A stretch of DNA of 64,000 bases from Streptomyces sp. SS1-1 (GTDB taxonomy: Bacteria > Actinomycetota > Actinomycetes > Streptomycetales > Streptomycetaceae): assembly GCF_008973465.1 (NCBI RefSeq), contig NZ_WBXN01000004.1:1364001-1428000 (forward strand). Reading direction: 5' to 3'. Positions 24,465 to 33,242 of this stretch are shown in pieces (positions within the stretch are counted from its first letter, which is position 1; each line of letters starts with the position of its first letter). The position numbers and the translations under genes were made by a program. The notes under the pieces were generated by a model. That model was not told where the DNA came from. It was given only the letters and a program-made list of their open reading frames with translations, and ran no database searches.

Positions 24465-25679
24465 ATGGACTTCGCGTTCGACGCGCGCACCGAGGAACTC
24501 CGCGCCAAACTGCTCGCCTTCATGGACGAGCACGTCTACCCGGCCGAGGCGGTGGCCGAGGAGCAGCGCGCCCTGCTGCCCTCGCCGTGGGACACCCCGG
24601 CCGTGGTGGAGGAGCTGAAGGCCGAGGCGCGCCGGCAGGGCCTGTGGAACCTGTTCCTGCCCGACGCCGCGTACGGGGCCGGGCTCACCAACCTCCAGTA
24701 CGCGCCGCTCGCCGAGATCACCGGCCGCTCCCCGCATCTGGCGCCCACGGCGACGAACTGCGCGGCGCCGGACACCGGGAACATGGAGGTGCTGGCCCAG
24801 TTCGGCGACGAGCGGCAGAAGAAGCAGTGGCTGGAGCCGCTGCTCGCGGGGGAGATCCGCTCGGCGTTCGCGATGACCGAGCCGGAGGTGGCCTCGTCGG
24901 ACGCCACCAACATCACCACCCGGATCGAGCGGGACGGCGACGAGTACGTCATCACCGGCCGCAAGTGGTACATCTCCGGCGCGATGAACCCCGACTGCGC
25001 GATCTTCATCGTGATGGGCAAGACGGACCCGGACGGCCCGGACATCCGCCGTCAGCAGTCCATGGTCCTGGTCCCCCGGGACACCCCGGGCGTCACGGTC
25101 CGGCGTGCGATGCGGGTGTTCGGGTACGAGGACCACTCCCACGGCGGCCACGCCGAGGTCGTCTTCGACCACGCGCGCGTGCCCGTGGGCAACCTGGTCG
25201 GCGAGGAGGGCGGCGGCTTCGCCATCGCGCAGGCCCGGCTCGGCCCCGGCCGTATCCACCACTGCATGCGGCTGATCGGCATGGCCGAGCGGGCGATCGA
25301 GCTGATGTGCCGGCGCGCGGTGTCACGTCAGGCGTTCGGCAAGGCGCTCGCCCAGCAGGGCGTGGTGCACAACTGGATCGCCGACGCCCGGGTGACCGTC
25401 GAGCAGCTGCGCCTGCTGGTGCTGAAGACGGCCTGGCTGATGGACACCGTCGGCAACCGGGGCGCGCACACCGAGATCCAGGCCATCAAGATCGCCACCC
25501 CGCGCGCGGTCGTCGACATCATCGACCGGGCGATCCAGCTGTACGGCGCGGGCGGCGTCAGCCAGGACTTCCCGCTCGCGGAGCTGTACGCGTCGGCGCG
25601 GACGCTGATGATCGCCGACGGGCCGGACGAGGTGCACCAGCGGTCGCTGGCCCGGCGGGAGCTGAAGAAGTACCTGTAG
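24465..25679 (+). CDS. acyl-CoA dehydrogenase family protein, ACAD10/11 or LvaC-like
   Basis: A 404-residue FAD enzyme. Conserved parts are FAMTEPEVASSDATNITTRIE, GRKWYISGAMNPDCAIFIVMG, the FAD-contact RVFGYEDHSHGGHAEVVFDHARVP, the helical QLYGAGGVSQDFPLAELYASARTLMIADGPDEVH segment and the ELKKYL end. The catalytic Glu of classic fatty-acid dehydrogenases in the final helix is replaced by ADGPDEV, as in the ACAD10/11-like group that removes a phosphate from phosphorylated 4-hydroxyacyl-CoA rather than simply oxidising at alpha/beta. It is coupled to the preceding kinase gene (5-base gap). Confidence 0.88.
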   Translation: MDFAFDARTEELRAKLLAFMDEHVYPAEAVAEEQRALLPSPWDTPAVVEELKAEARRQGLWNLFLPDAAYGAGLTNLQYAPLAEITGRSPHLAPTATNCAAPDTGNMEVLAQFGDERQKKQWLEPLLAGEIRSAFAMTEPEVASSDATNITTRIERDGDEYVITGRKWYISGAMNPDCAIFIVMGKTDPDGPDIRRQQSMVLVPRDTPGVTVRRAMRVFGYEDHSHGGHAEVVFDHARVPVGNLVGEEGGGFAIAQARLGPGRIHHCMRLIGMAERAIELMCRRAVSRQAFGKALAQQGVVHNWIADARVTVEQLRLLVLKTAWLMDTVGNRGAHTEIQAIKIATPRAVVDIIDRAIQLYGAGGVSQDFPLAELYASARTLMIADGPDEVHQRSLARRELKKYL

Positions 25680-25683
25680 CGGG

Positions 25684-25717
25684 CGTGTGTGCGGGGGCCC
25701 CGGCCCTCGCACACACG
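25684..25717. terminator. bidirectional hairpin after the acyl-CoA dehydrogenase gene
   Basis: CGTGTGTGCG (25684-25693) pairs perfectly with CGCACACACG (25708-25717), with a 14-base loop. It lies between the convergent dehydrogenase and TetR genes. Confidence 0.8.
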
Positions 25718-25723
25718 AGGCCG

Positions 25724-26317
25724 TCAGGGACGCAGGGCGCGCAGCAGCAGGTCGGCGAGGTGGTCGGCGACCTCCTGCGGGCTGAGCGGCCCGTCGGGCC
25801 GGTACCACGTGGACAGGTGGTGGACCGAGCCGAAGTGGTAGTCGACGACGAGGTCGGCCGGGGTCGCCGTGGAGAAGACGCCGGTGCGCTGGCCCTCCTC
25901 GATGAGCGCGCGGAAGCGTTCGTGGTAGCGCCGGCGCTCGGCGCGCACCAGTTTGTTCTTCTCCGGGCTCAGGTGGTGCATCGAGCGGAAGAAGATCGAC
26001 GCGTCGTCGAGGTTCTCGATGGTCGTCACGACCACGTCGGCGGCGGCGCCGCGCAGCCGCTTCTCGACGGGCTCGTCGGCGTCCGCGTAGGCGTCCAGGC
26101 GCTCCTGCTGCACGCGCAGCACCCGCGCGTACACCTCGTGCAGGAGGTCGTCCTTGGAGCCGAAGTAGTGGTAGAGCGCCCCTTTGGTGACGCCGGCCGC
26201 CTCCACGATCTCCTGCACCGAGGTGCGGTCGTAGCCCTGCTCCGCGAAGAGCCGGGTGGCGGCGGCGAGCAGCCGCTGCGGGACGGGCGTACCGTCACCG
26301 TCCGTCGTCCTGGCCAC
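25724..26317 (-). CDS. TetR/AcrR family regulator, likely controls the flanking acyl-CoA operons
   Basis: A 197-residue repressor with an N-terminal HTH (about 12-58: LLAAATRLFAEQGYDRTSVQEI, TKGALYHYFGSKDDLLHEVYARV) and a helical ligand domain ending HLADLLLRALRP. The YHYFGSK motif is shared with FadR/KstR-like regulators that respond to acyl-CoAs. It is flanked by the kinase/dehydrogenase operon (convergent) and the ligase gene (same strand, 39 bases upstream, so possibly co-transcribed). Two matching GGTCGGYAT inverted repeats at the operon promoters are its candidate targets. The ligand is inferred, not shown. Confidence 0.88.
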   Translation of the reverse strand: MARTTDGDGTPVPQRLLAAATRLFAEQGYDRTSVQEIVEAAGVTKGALYHYFGSKDDLLHEVYARVLRVQQERLDAYADADEPVEKRLRGAAADVVVTTIENLDDASIFFRSMHHLSPEKNKLVRAERRRYHERFRALIEEGQRTGVFSTATPADLVVDYHFGSVHHLSTWYRPDGPLSPQEVADHLADLLLRALRP

Positions 26318-26356
26318 TGTGCCGCCACCTGCCCTTCCGAGATGTCCGCTTGCTGT

Positions 26357-28021
26357 CTATCCGTCGTGAGTACGGGAACGCAGTTCCCGACGGAGGATCT
26401 TCCCACTCGCCGTCTTGGGCAAGTCGGGCAGGATCTCCACCTGGCGCGGATATTTGTAGGCGGCCAGTCTCTCCTTGCAGTGGGAGACGAGTTCGCCGGG
26501 GTCGGTGTCCGCGCCCGGACGGAGGCTGATGTACGCCTTGACGGTCTCGCCGCGGTAGCCGTCGGGCACTCCGACCACGGCGGCCTCGCGGACGGCGGGG
26601 TGGGTGTGCAGGACGTCCTCGACCTCGCGCGGCCAGACCTTGAAGCCGGACGCGTTGATCATGTCCTTCTTGCGGTCGACGACGTAGAGCCAGCCGTCGG
26701 CGTCCATGAACCCGATGTCGCCGGTGCGCAGTTCGCCGTCCGGGAAGGTCTCGGCGGTGGCGTCGGGCCGCCGCCAGTAGCCGGGGATCACCTGCGGTCC
26801 GCGGACGACGATCTCGCCCTGTTCGCTGAAGGGCACCTCCTCGCCCCGGTCGTCGACGATCCGGACGACCGTCTCGGGGCCGGGCAGGCCCACGGCGAGC
26901 GTCCCGGAGGCCGGGTCGACGGGGGCTTCGAGGCCGGGCGGCACGGAGGCGCAGGGGGCGGTGCACTCGGTGAGGCCGTAGCCGTTGCGGATGTACGGCC
27001 CGAGGGCGGCCCGGAACCTCTCCACCAGGGCGGGCGGCAGCGGGGCGCCGCCGGAGGAGATCATCCTGAACGAGGCGAAGTGGTCGCGGGTGACGTCCGG
27101 GTGGGCGGCCAGCGCCATGAAGGCGGTGGAGGGGCCGACGGTGTAGTGCGGCCGGTGCTCGGCGAACGCGTCGAGGACGACGCCCGCCTCGAAGCGGTAC
27201 GCGAGCACGAGGGTGCCCCCGCTGACCAGGCAGGCGGCGAGCTGGCAGACCATGCCGGTGATGTGGAACAGCGGCGCGAGCGCGAAGTAGACGGGCGGGT
27301 CGGGCAGTTCGAGGCCGGTCCGCTGCCGTTCGGCGTTGTACAGGATGTTGCGGTGGGTGTTGGTGGCGCCCTTCGGGGTGCCGCTGGTGCCCGAGGTGTA
27401 GCTGATCAGCGCGATGTCCGACGGGCCGGGGTCGCGGCCCTCGGGCGCGGGGTGCCCGGCGCGGGCCACGGCCGTCAGGTCGTCGGTGCCGGCGGGTGTG
27501 GGGAGGCGGTCGAGGCCGATCACCCGGGGGTCGTCGCGGGTCTGGAGGTCGGCCTCGCAGGCGGTGAGCACGATCCGCACCGGGGAGTCGGCCGCCGTGT
27601 CGCGCAGGTACGCCTCCCAGGCGCGGCCGGAGCAGACGAGGGCGGCGACCTCGCCGTCCGCCAGGACGTGGCCGACCTCGCCGGACTTGTACATCGGGTT
27701 GACGGGGACGACGATCGCGCCCGCCTTCCAGGCGCCGAGCAGGGCGAGCACGAAGTGCGGGGAGTTCTGCAGCAGGATCGCCACGCGGTCGCCGCGCCGA
27801 AGGCCGCGGGCGGCGAGGTGCCCGGCGACCGAGTCGCTGAGCTCGTCGACCTCGCGGTACGTCAGACGCGCGTCGAAGTAGGCGAGGCAGACCCGGTCGG
27901 GGGTCTCGGCGGCGGCGCGGCGCAGGCCGTGCACGAGGGAGTCGTCCGGCGCGACGGGGGCGCGCTGGGCGTCGCTGAGCAGGGCCAGCCAGGGCTTGGC
28001 GGCGTAGCGCGAGGAGGTCAT
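26357..28021 (-). CDS. acyl-CoA synthetase (AMP-binding, ANL superfamily)
   Basis: A 554-residue ligase that activates a carboxylic acid as acyl-AMP and then acyl-CoA. Motifs are the P-loop SYTSGTSGTPKGATNTH, the GYGLTE motif in PYIRNGYGLTECTAPC, ELRTGDIGFMDADGWLYVVDRKKDMINASGFKVWPREVE and the C-terminal catalytic Lys in PKTASGKILRRELR. The length is typical of medium/long-chain ligases. The true start is the ATG at 28019-28021; a much longer open frame upstream is antisense to other genes. The ATGA overlap with the SDR stop makes them one operon. The natural acid is unknown; LvaE is the functional analogue by context. Confidence 0.93.
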   Translation of the reverse strand: MTSSRYAAKPWLALLSDAQRAPVAPDDSLVHGLRRAAAETPDRVCLAYFDARLTYREVDELSDSVAGHLAARGLRRGDRVAILLQNSPHFVLALLGAWKAGAIVVPVNPMYKSGEVGHVLADGEVAALVCSGRAWEAYLRDTAADSPVRIVLTACEADLQTRDDPRVIGLDRLPTPAGTDDLTAVARAGHPAPEGRDPGPSDIALISYTSGTSGTPKGATNTHRNILYNAERQRTGLELPDPPVYFALAPLFHITGMVCQLAACLVSGGTLVLAYRFEAGVVLDAFAEHRPHYTVGPSTAFMALAAHPDVTRDHFASFRMISSGGAPLPPALVERFRAALGPYIRNGYGLTECTAPCASVPPGLEAPVDPASGTLAVGLPGPETVVRIVDDRGEEVPFSEQGEIVVRGPQVIPGYWRRPDATAETFPDGELRTGDIGFMDADGWLYVVDRKKDMINASGFKVWPREVEDVLHTHPAVREAAVVGVPDGYRGETVKAYISLRPGADTDPGELVSHCKERLAAYKYPRQVEILPDLPKTASGKILRRELRSRTHDG

Positions 28022-28791
28022 CGGGTCTCCTCCCAGCGCTGCTGGAGGTGGTTCATCCCGGCCAGCCAGCGGTCGGGGGCGGCGGCCCGCGTCTCGTAGT
28101 ACCCGGCGACCTCGGGGTGCGGCAGGATCAGGAAGCGGTCCTCCTCCATGCCCTTGAAGAGGGCGTCCGCCACGTCCTCGGGGGCGATGGCGGTGGGCCT
28201 GAGGACCAGGTCGCCGGCGCTGCCGGTGGCGTCGAGCATGTCGGTGCGCACCCCCTGCGGGCAGATGGCGTGGACCTTGACGCCCCGGTGCCGGTAGGTC
28301 AGGGACAGGTATTCGGCGAAGGCGAGGGCGCCGTGCTTGGTGACGGCGTAGGGGGCGGCGCCGATCATGGTGAGCAGCCCGGCGGCGGAGATGGTGGAGA
28401 CGAAGCGTCCGCTGCCGCGTTCCAGCCAGGCGGGCAGCAGGGCCTGGGCGGCCCGTACGTGGGCCATGACGTTGACGTCCCAGGACGTCGCCCACGCCTG
28501 TTCGTCCAGGGGTGCGCCGGGTTCGTCCCCGCCGAAGGCGACGCCCGCGTTCGCGCACCAGACGTCGATCGTGCCGCCGAGCGCGTCGCGGGCCTCGGAG
28601 ACGATGGCGGAGGCGTCGCCGGGGACGGCGAGTCCGCCGATCTCCTCCGCGACCGTCCGGGCCTTCGCGGCGTCCAGGTCGTTGACGGCGACCCGGGCCC
28701 CGGCGGCCGCGAACCGCCGGGCCAGCGCGGCCCCGATGCCCCCTCCGGCCCCGGTGACGACGACTGCGGCGTCCTGCACGGCTTGCACCAT
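28018..28791 (-). CDS. short-chain dehydrogenase/reductase (SDR)
   Basis: A 257-residue NAD(P)-dependent oxidoreductase. It has the Rossmann motif TGAGGGIGAALARRF, the NAG motif in CANAGVAF, a catalytic Ser in STISAAGLL and YAVTKHG with catalytic Tyr and Lys. The C-terminal EDRFLILPHPEVAGYYETRAAAPDRWLAGMNHL is common in SDRs next to acyl-CoA ligases. In this setting it may reduce a 4-oxoacyl-CoA or oxidise a hydroxyacyl-CoA. It is first in a minus-strand operon with the ligase (ATGA overlap), with a candidate operator 36 bases upstream of its start. Confidence 0.92.
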   Translation of the reverse strand: MVQAVQDAAVVVTGAGGGIGAALARRFAAAGARVAVNDLDAAKARTVAEEIGGLAVPGDASAIVSEARDALGGTIDVWCANAGVAFGGDEPGAPLDEQAWATSWDVNVMAHVRAAQALLPAWLERGSGRFVSTISAAGLLTMIGAAPYAVTKHGALAFAEYLSLTYRHRGVKVHAICPQGVRTDMLDATGSAGDLVLRPTAIAPEDVADALFKGMEEDRFLILPHPEVAGYYETRAAAPDRWLAGMNHLQQRWEETR

Positions 28792-28826
28792 CGGTCTCCT
28801 TCGACTGCGGCTCCTGGCGTGGCCAG

Positions 28827-28844
28827 ACTAACCGGTCGGTATGT
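28827..28844. promoter_or_regulatory. candidate TetR operator upstream of the SDR/ligase operon
   Basis: ACTAACCGGTCGGTATGT contains ACCGGT at its centre and the half-site GGTCGGTAT, which matches the right half of the site at 23368-23385. It lies 36 bases upstream of the SDR start. The left half is less conserved. Confidence 0.5.
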
Positions 28845-28927
28845 GCCAGGGAAGACCTGGACAAGCGCTTGCGCCACCCGCTTCCGGCACCTTCCCTGCG
28901 CTCCGTACGGGCAATACGGTGCACCCC

Positions 28928-30166
28928 ATGCGCCTCTCCAGACGAGCTCTCCTCGCAGCGACCACGGCGGCCACGGCGGCCTCGGTCTCCTCCCCGGCCT
29001 CGGCGGCACCGCGCCCCACACGCCTGCGCACCGGCTTCGAACGGCTCGCGGCGGACGGCTACGCGCCGCTGGCGGGGCAGAAGGTCGGGATCGTCACCAA
29101 CCCCACCGGAGTGACCCGGGACGTCCGCCACATCGTGGACGTCATGCACGGCGACGACCGGGTGGACCTGACGGCCGTCTTCGGCCCCGAGCACGGCTTC
29201 CGCGGCACCGCGCAGGCGGGCGGCTCGGAGGGCCGCTACGACGACCCGGCCACCGGGCTGCCGGTGTACGACACCTACCTCAAGAGCGGCCGGCCGCTGG
29301 CCGACGTCTTCACCGCGTCCGGCGTCGACACGGTCGTCTTCGACATCCAGGACGCCGGCGCCCGCTTCTACACGTACATCTGGACGCTGTACGACTGCAT
29401 GGAGGCGGCCCAGCTCGCCGGGAAACGTTTCGTCGTACTGGACCGGCCCAACCCGCTGACCGGCCGGGCCGCCCTCGGGCCCGTCCTGCACGAGGAGTTC
29501 GCCACCTTCGTCGGCCGCAAGCCCATCGCACAGGCGCACGGCATGACCGTCGCCGAGCTGGCGCTGCTGTTCAACGGGGAGTTCCTGGACACCCCCGTCC
29601 CGCTGGAGACCGTGCGGATGACGGGCTGGAAGCGCGCGGACTTCTACGACGCCTCGGGGCTGCCCTGGGTGCCGCCGAGCCCGAACATGCCCACCCCGGA
29701 CACCGCGCTGGTGTACGCGGGCACCTGTCTGTTCGAGGGCACCAACCTGTCGGAGGGGCGCGGCACCACCCGCCCGTTCGAACTCCTCGGCGCGGACGGC
29801 GTCGACGGGCGCTGGGCGGCGGCCGTCAACGAACTGGACCTGCCCGGCGTGCGGTTCAGGGAGGCGTACTTCGCGCCGACCTTCTCCAAGTTCCAGGGGC
29901 AGACCATCGGCGGCGTGCAGCTCCATGTGCACGACCGCGCCGCGTTCGACCCGGTGCGCACCGGCGTCGCGCTGCTGGTGACGGCGAAGCGGACGTGGAG
30001 CGGCTTCGCCTGGCGCTCGGACAACTGGATCGACAAGCTCACCGGGTCCACCCAGGTGCGCACGATGATCGACGCGGGCGCGGACACCGACGAGGTGGTG
30101 GCGGGCTGGCAGCGGGAGCTGGCGGCGTTCCGCCGGGTCCGCCAGGAGTATCTGCTGTACCGGTGA
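28928..30166 (+). CDS. namZ: DUF1343 exo-beta-N-acetylmuramidase NamZ-like
   Basis: A 412-residue exported hydrolase. The N-terminus MRLSRRALLAATTAATAASV is a Tat-type signal, cut near ASA (about residue 26). The DUF1343 core has GQKVGIVTNPTGV, the catalytic-region motif FGPEHGFRG, FDIQDAGARFYTYIWTLYDCM and FEGTNLSEGRGTTRPFELLGA, all hallmarks of NamZ, which removes MurNAc from the non-reducing end of peptidoglycan chains. It would serve wall turnover or recycling. ATG 28928 starts the signal peptide; the frame is open 29 codons upstream through the operator. It is convergent with the acylase gene. Confidence 0.9.
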   Translation: MRLSRRALLAATTAATAASVSSPASAAPRPTRLRTGFERLAADGYAPLAGQKVGIVTNPTGVTRDVRHIVDVMHGDDRVDLTAVFGPEHGFRGTAQAGGSEGRYDDPATGLPVYDTYLKSGRPLADVFTASGVDTVVFDIQDAGARFYTYIWTLYDCMEAAQLAGKRFVVLDRPNPLTGRAALGPVLHEEFATFVGRKPIAQAHGMTVAELALLFNGEFLDTPVPLETVRMTGWKRADFYDASGLPWVPPSPNMPTPDTALVYAGTCLFEGTNLSEGRGTTRPFELLGADGVDGRWAAAVNELDLPGVRFREAYFAPTFSKFQGQTIGGVQLHVHDRAAFDPVRTGVALLVTAKRTWSGFAWRSDNWIDKLTGSTQVRTMIDAGADTDEVVAGWQRELAAFRRVRQEYLLYR

Positions 30167-30169
30167 GGA

Positions 30170-30199
30170 CCGGCGCGGGGGTCGCGGCCCCCGCGCCGG
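30170..30199. terminator. 12-bp stem bidirectional terminator
   Basis: CCGGCGCGGGGG (30170-30181) and CCCCCGCGCCGG (30188-30199) form a perfect stem with a TCGCGG loop, between the convergent namZ and acylase genes. Confidence 0.85.
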
Positions 30200-30210
30200 C
30201 ACCCCGCCGG

Positions 30211-33009
30211 TCACCGGTGCGAGGCGAACTCCACGACCTGCTGGTAGGTCGGCCGGTTCTGCCAGCTGATCTTCCCGTGCTTGATGCCGCCCAGGGTGCG
30301 CTGGACGATCGCGTCGGCGCACCACTGATCGCCCGCCGCGCACTGGTCGTCGCCGGGGTAGACCTGGGCCGCCGTACGGCCGGCCGCCTCCTTCAGGGTG
30401 CTGATCAGCAGGTCCCGGCAGGCGCTGAGGCTGCCGCCGCCGCAGTAGGCGCGGTCGAGCGGGCCCCGGACCGGCTCACCGAGCACCGCCCGGATGTCCT
30501 TGTCGACATAGCTCCACCAGCCGTACTGGAAGGAGCTCCCGGCGTGCGATCCGGTGGGGCCGTGCCCGGCGGACGGTGCCTCGTCGACGGGCAGGTTGCG
30601 CTGCATCGCCGTGAACAGGGTGCTGCCGAGGCCGGGTTCGAACTGGGCCTTCACCAGCCGTGGCCACCAGGCGTCGAGGATGCGGATCGCGTCGGCGTCG
30701 GCGTACTTCTTGGAGCCGGCGGAGGTCTCGGTGCGCCGGGCGCCCGCCGCCACCCACGCCTGGAGTTTGCTCACCGCCGCTGCCGCCGTGGAGTCGGTCA
30801 CCGGGGTACTCGTGACGACCCTCAGCAGGCCGGGCAGCACGTCCTCGGCACGCAGGTCGGCCAGGCCCGCGTCGGCCATCGCCTTCACCAGCGCGGCCCG
30901 GGTCACCCCGCCCTTCGCGACCAGCGCGCGCACCCGGTCGTCGAGCAGGTCGCCCCGGTGGACGGAGCCGTCGCCCCAGGGCGCGGCGCTGTAGTCGGCG
31001 GCCTGCTTGTTGTTCCAGGAGATGTAGTAGTCCTGGTCGACGGAGTTGGGGTGCTCGGACGCCGGGGTGTACTGCGCGGTGTTCCCCGCCGGGTCCCAGC
31101 CCCGCCACTCGTGGGCCGGGCGCGCCCAGACCGGGAAGTCCGCGTCGACGCCGGCCGCGCGGACCGGGTTGTCGCCGCTGTTGTAGTAGGCGGTGTGCGC
31201 GGAGTCCGCGTAGAACCAGTTGAAGGTGTAGTTGATGTGCTGCGTGGCCCGCTGGAAGTCCGCCGGGCCCTTGACGTAGTCGGGGTCGTTCAGCATCTGG
31301 AAGCCGATGATCGAGTCGACCTCGTGCAAGTACGACGAGCGCAGGCTGGTGTAGGCGACCTTCTTGCCGCCGACGGTCGCCCGGTGCGTCACCGGTCCGT
31401 ACTTCGTGCGCCACACCCGCATCGTGTACGAGCCCGCGGCGGTGCCGTCGGCGGTCGTCGGCTTCCAGGCGTTCTTCTGCTCGACCTTGTCCATCGCGGT
31501 GCAGGTGCCGCGGTACAGGTAGTGGTGGTCGTCCTGGCACAGCTCGACGGCGTAGGTGTCGATGATGTCCTGGCCGGAGGTCGTGGCGCTCCACGCGTAG
31601 TCCTGGCCGCGCCCCAGCTCGACGTACATGCTCAGGCCGGCGAAGGAGGCGCCGCGCGCGCTGATGCCCGGGCCCTGGATCTCCTGGAGCAGCAGCAGCT
31701 GGGGCGCGAAGTAGCCGGTCTGCGGCCCGAAGACGGCGATCGGACGGCCGCTCGCGGTGTGCTCGCCGCTGACGACGAGCGCGTTGGACATGCCGCGCCG
31801 GGCCGAGCCGAGGGCGGCGGCTCCGGCCTTCGCGGAGGCACCGCCCGCGGCGGCGCCGGCCGCGCTGCCGGTCCGGTCGTACACCAGTGGCTCGTCGGTC
31901 ACCGAGCCGGCGTCGGGCAGGGCCGTGCCCTGCGGGTCGGCGGGCTTCGTGGCGTACGGGAAGCTCTTGCCGTGGACGGTGACGGCGGCCTCGGGGTCGT
32001 TGCGCTGCCGGAACGACTCCCACAGCCGGGTGCCCTCGACGACGCCGTACTTCTCCTGGGCGGCCAGCAGGGAGAGCGCGTTGTCGACCTCGCCGCCGCC
32101 TCCCGAGCCGAACAGGGCGCCGATGACGGAGGCGAGCGCGACCAGGTCCGTGAGCTTGAAGTGCTCGATGGTGCCGGCGTTGGTGATCGCGTCCTTGTGG
32201 CCGGTCAGGACGTACTCGCCGGGGAAGTAGCGGCCGCTGTCGGAGGCGTCGATGTAGCTGTTGACGCCGTCGAGGTAGGCCGTGGCGTCGGCGAGGGCCT
32301 GCCGGCCGCGGTCGCCGCCCTTGGCGACGGCACTGTCGATCTGCGCCTGCAGTTCGGCCTCGGTGTAGGGCGCGCTGCGCCAGAACTGCTGCTCGAGGCC
32401 CTGGTTGGACGGGGCTCCGCCGGCGAAGGAGGTCAACTGACCGCGTCCGACGTGCCGGAACACGTCCATCAGCCACAGCCGGTCCTGGGCTGCCGCGTAG
32501 CCCGCGCCGAACTCGGTGCCGTAGCGGGTGGTCCCGGTGATGTGGGGCACGCCCGTCTTCTTGTCCCGGACGATCGTCACGTCGGTGCGTCCGGCGGGCT
32601 TCAGGGTGGAGGCGACCTGGTCGGAGGGGACGCCGAACGAGGCGTCGTTGAAGAAGGTGTTGACGGTGGCGTCGGTGAGTCCCGTATGGCCCTTGGCCAG
32701 GGCGGCGTAGGGGCCGAGCTGGTCGGAGGCGTGCTCGGGCAGGGTGCCGAAGGCCTGGTTGAGCAGGATCTGGGCCAGGGTCGCGTTGCCGTTCTGACCC
32801 GGCGGGAGGATGTCGGAGCAGCGTCCGCCGCAGTGGTCGGTCACGGCGGCCGGCTCGGCGGCGGCGGCCCGGGCGGCGGTCACCGCCGGGGAAAGGGGTG
32901 ACAAAAGTCCGGCAATCAACGTGCATACGGATGCGGCCTTCAGGAACCCGGGGAATCCGCCGGGAGTTCTCAGTGCGGCTGGGGCGTTGCGTGGGGTACG
33001 CCGTGGCAT
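30211..33009 (-). CDS. secreted penicillin acylase family (Ntn) hydrolase
   Basis: A 932-residue precursor with a long signal peptide (about 1-50, hydrophobic SVCTLIAGLLSPLSPAV, cut near ARAAAAE). The alpha-subunit part includes AGYAAAQDRLWLMDVFRHVGRG. The autocatalytic cleavage site is RRGM/SNALVVSGEHTASG, giving nucleophile Ser408 as the new beta-subunit N-terminus, followed by PQTGYFAPQLLL. The family cleaves amide bonds in penicillins, N-acyl-homoserine lactones or cyclic lipopeptides. The size fits the AHL/echinocandin acylase-like group. Extracellular action is expected; substrate unknown. The gene is monocistronic and ends in a shared terminator. Confidence 0.92.
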   Translation of the reverse strand: MPRRTPRNAPAALRTPGGFPGFLKAASVCTLIAGLLSPLSPAVTAARAAAAEPAAVTDHCGGRCSDILPPGQNGNATLAQILLNQAFGTLPEHASDQLGPYAALAKGHTGLTDATVNTFFNDASFGVPSDQVASTLKPAGRTDVTIVRDKKTGVPHITGTTRYGTEFGAGYAAAQDRLWLMDVFRHVGRGQLTSFAGGAPSNQGLEQQFWRSAPYTEAELQAQIDSAVAKGGDRGRQALADATAYLDGVNSYIDASDSGRYFPGEYVLTGHKDAITNAGTIEHFKLTDLVALASVIGALFGSGGGGEVDNALSLLAAQEKYGVVEGTRLWESFRQRNDPEAAVTVHGKSFPYATKPADPQGTALPDAGSVTDEPLVYDRTGSAAGAAAGGASAKAGAAALGSARRGMSNALVVSGEHTASGRPIAVFGPQTGYFAPQLLLLQEIQGPGISARGASFAGLSMYVELGRGQDYAWSATTSGQDIIDTYAVELCQDDHHYLYRGTCTAMDKVEQKNAWKPTTADGTAAGSYTMRVWRTKYGPVTHRATVGGKKVAYTSLRSSYLHEVDSIIGFQMLNDPDYVKGPADFQRATQHINYTFNWFYADSAHTAYYNSGDNPVRAAGVDADFPVWARPAHEWRGWDPAGNTAQYTPASEHPNSVDQDYYISWNNKQAADYSAAPWGDGSVHRGDLLDDRVRALVAKGGVTRAALVKAMADAGLADLRAEDVLPGLLRVVTSTPVTDSTAAAAVSKLQAWVAAGARRTETSAGSKKYADADAIRILDAWWPRLVKAQFEPGLGSTLFTAMQRNLPVDEAPSAGHGPTGSHAGSSFQYGWWSYVDKDIRAVLGEPVRGPLDRAYCGGGSLSACRDLLISTLKEAAGRTAAQVYPGDDQCAAGDQWCADAIVQRTLGGIKHGKISWQNRPTYQQVVEFASHR

Positions 33010-33242
33010 GGCAGCTCCTACCGACGAGGGTGGGCCGGGACGTTACCGGCGGTATCCCCGGGATTGAAGATGAACATGCGTCAGGTTTCCGAGTCGTCAG
33101 GGCTCGCTGGGGAAGTCGCCGGACATCGGAGGGAGCCGAATCGCGTGTCGATACGTCTATTCGTCAACGCCGCGCGGGAAGGAGGCGCGGTGTCGCCGAA
33201 GTGACCGAAGTACAGGTGCAGGTGTGACGGAGGTGCAGGGCG

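Noticed and set aside
26357..30343. A 1328-codon open frame on the minus strand upstream of the CoA ligase
   Set aside because: Its upstream part is antisense to namZ and overlaps the SDR in another frame. GC-rich codon bias opens such frames; the ligase start at 28021 with ATGA coupling is convincing.
28048..32901. A 1617-codon plus-strand open frame antisense to the SDR and acylase genes
   Set aside because: It is low-complexity Gly/Val/Arg/Asp-rich, has no domain features and mirrors strong minus-strand genes. It is a GC-skew artefact.
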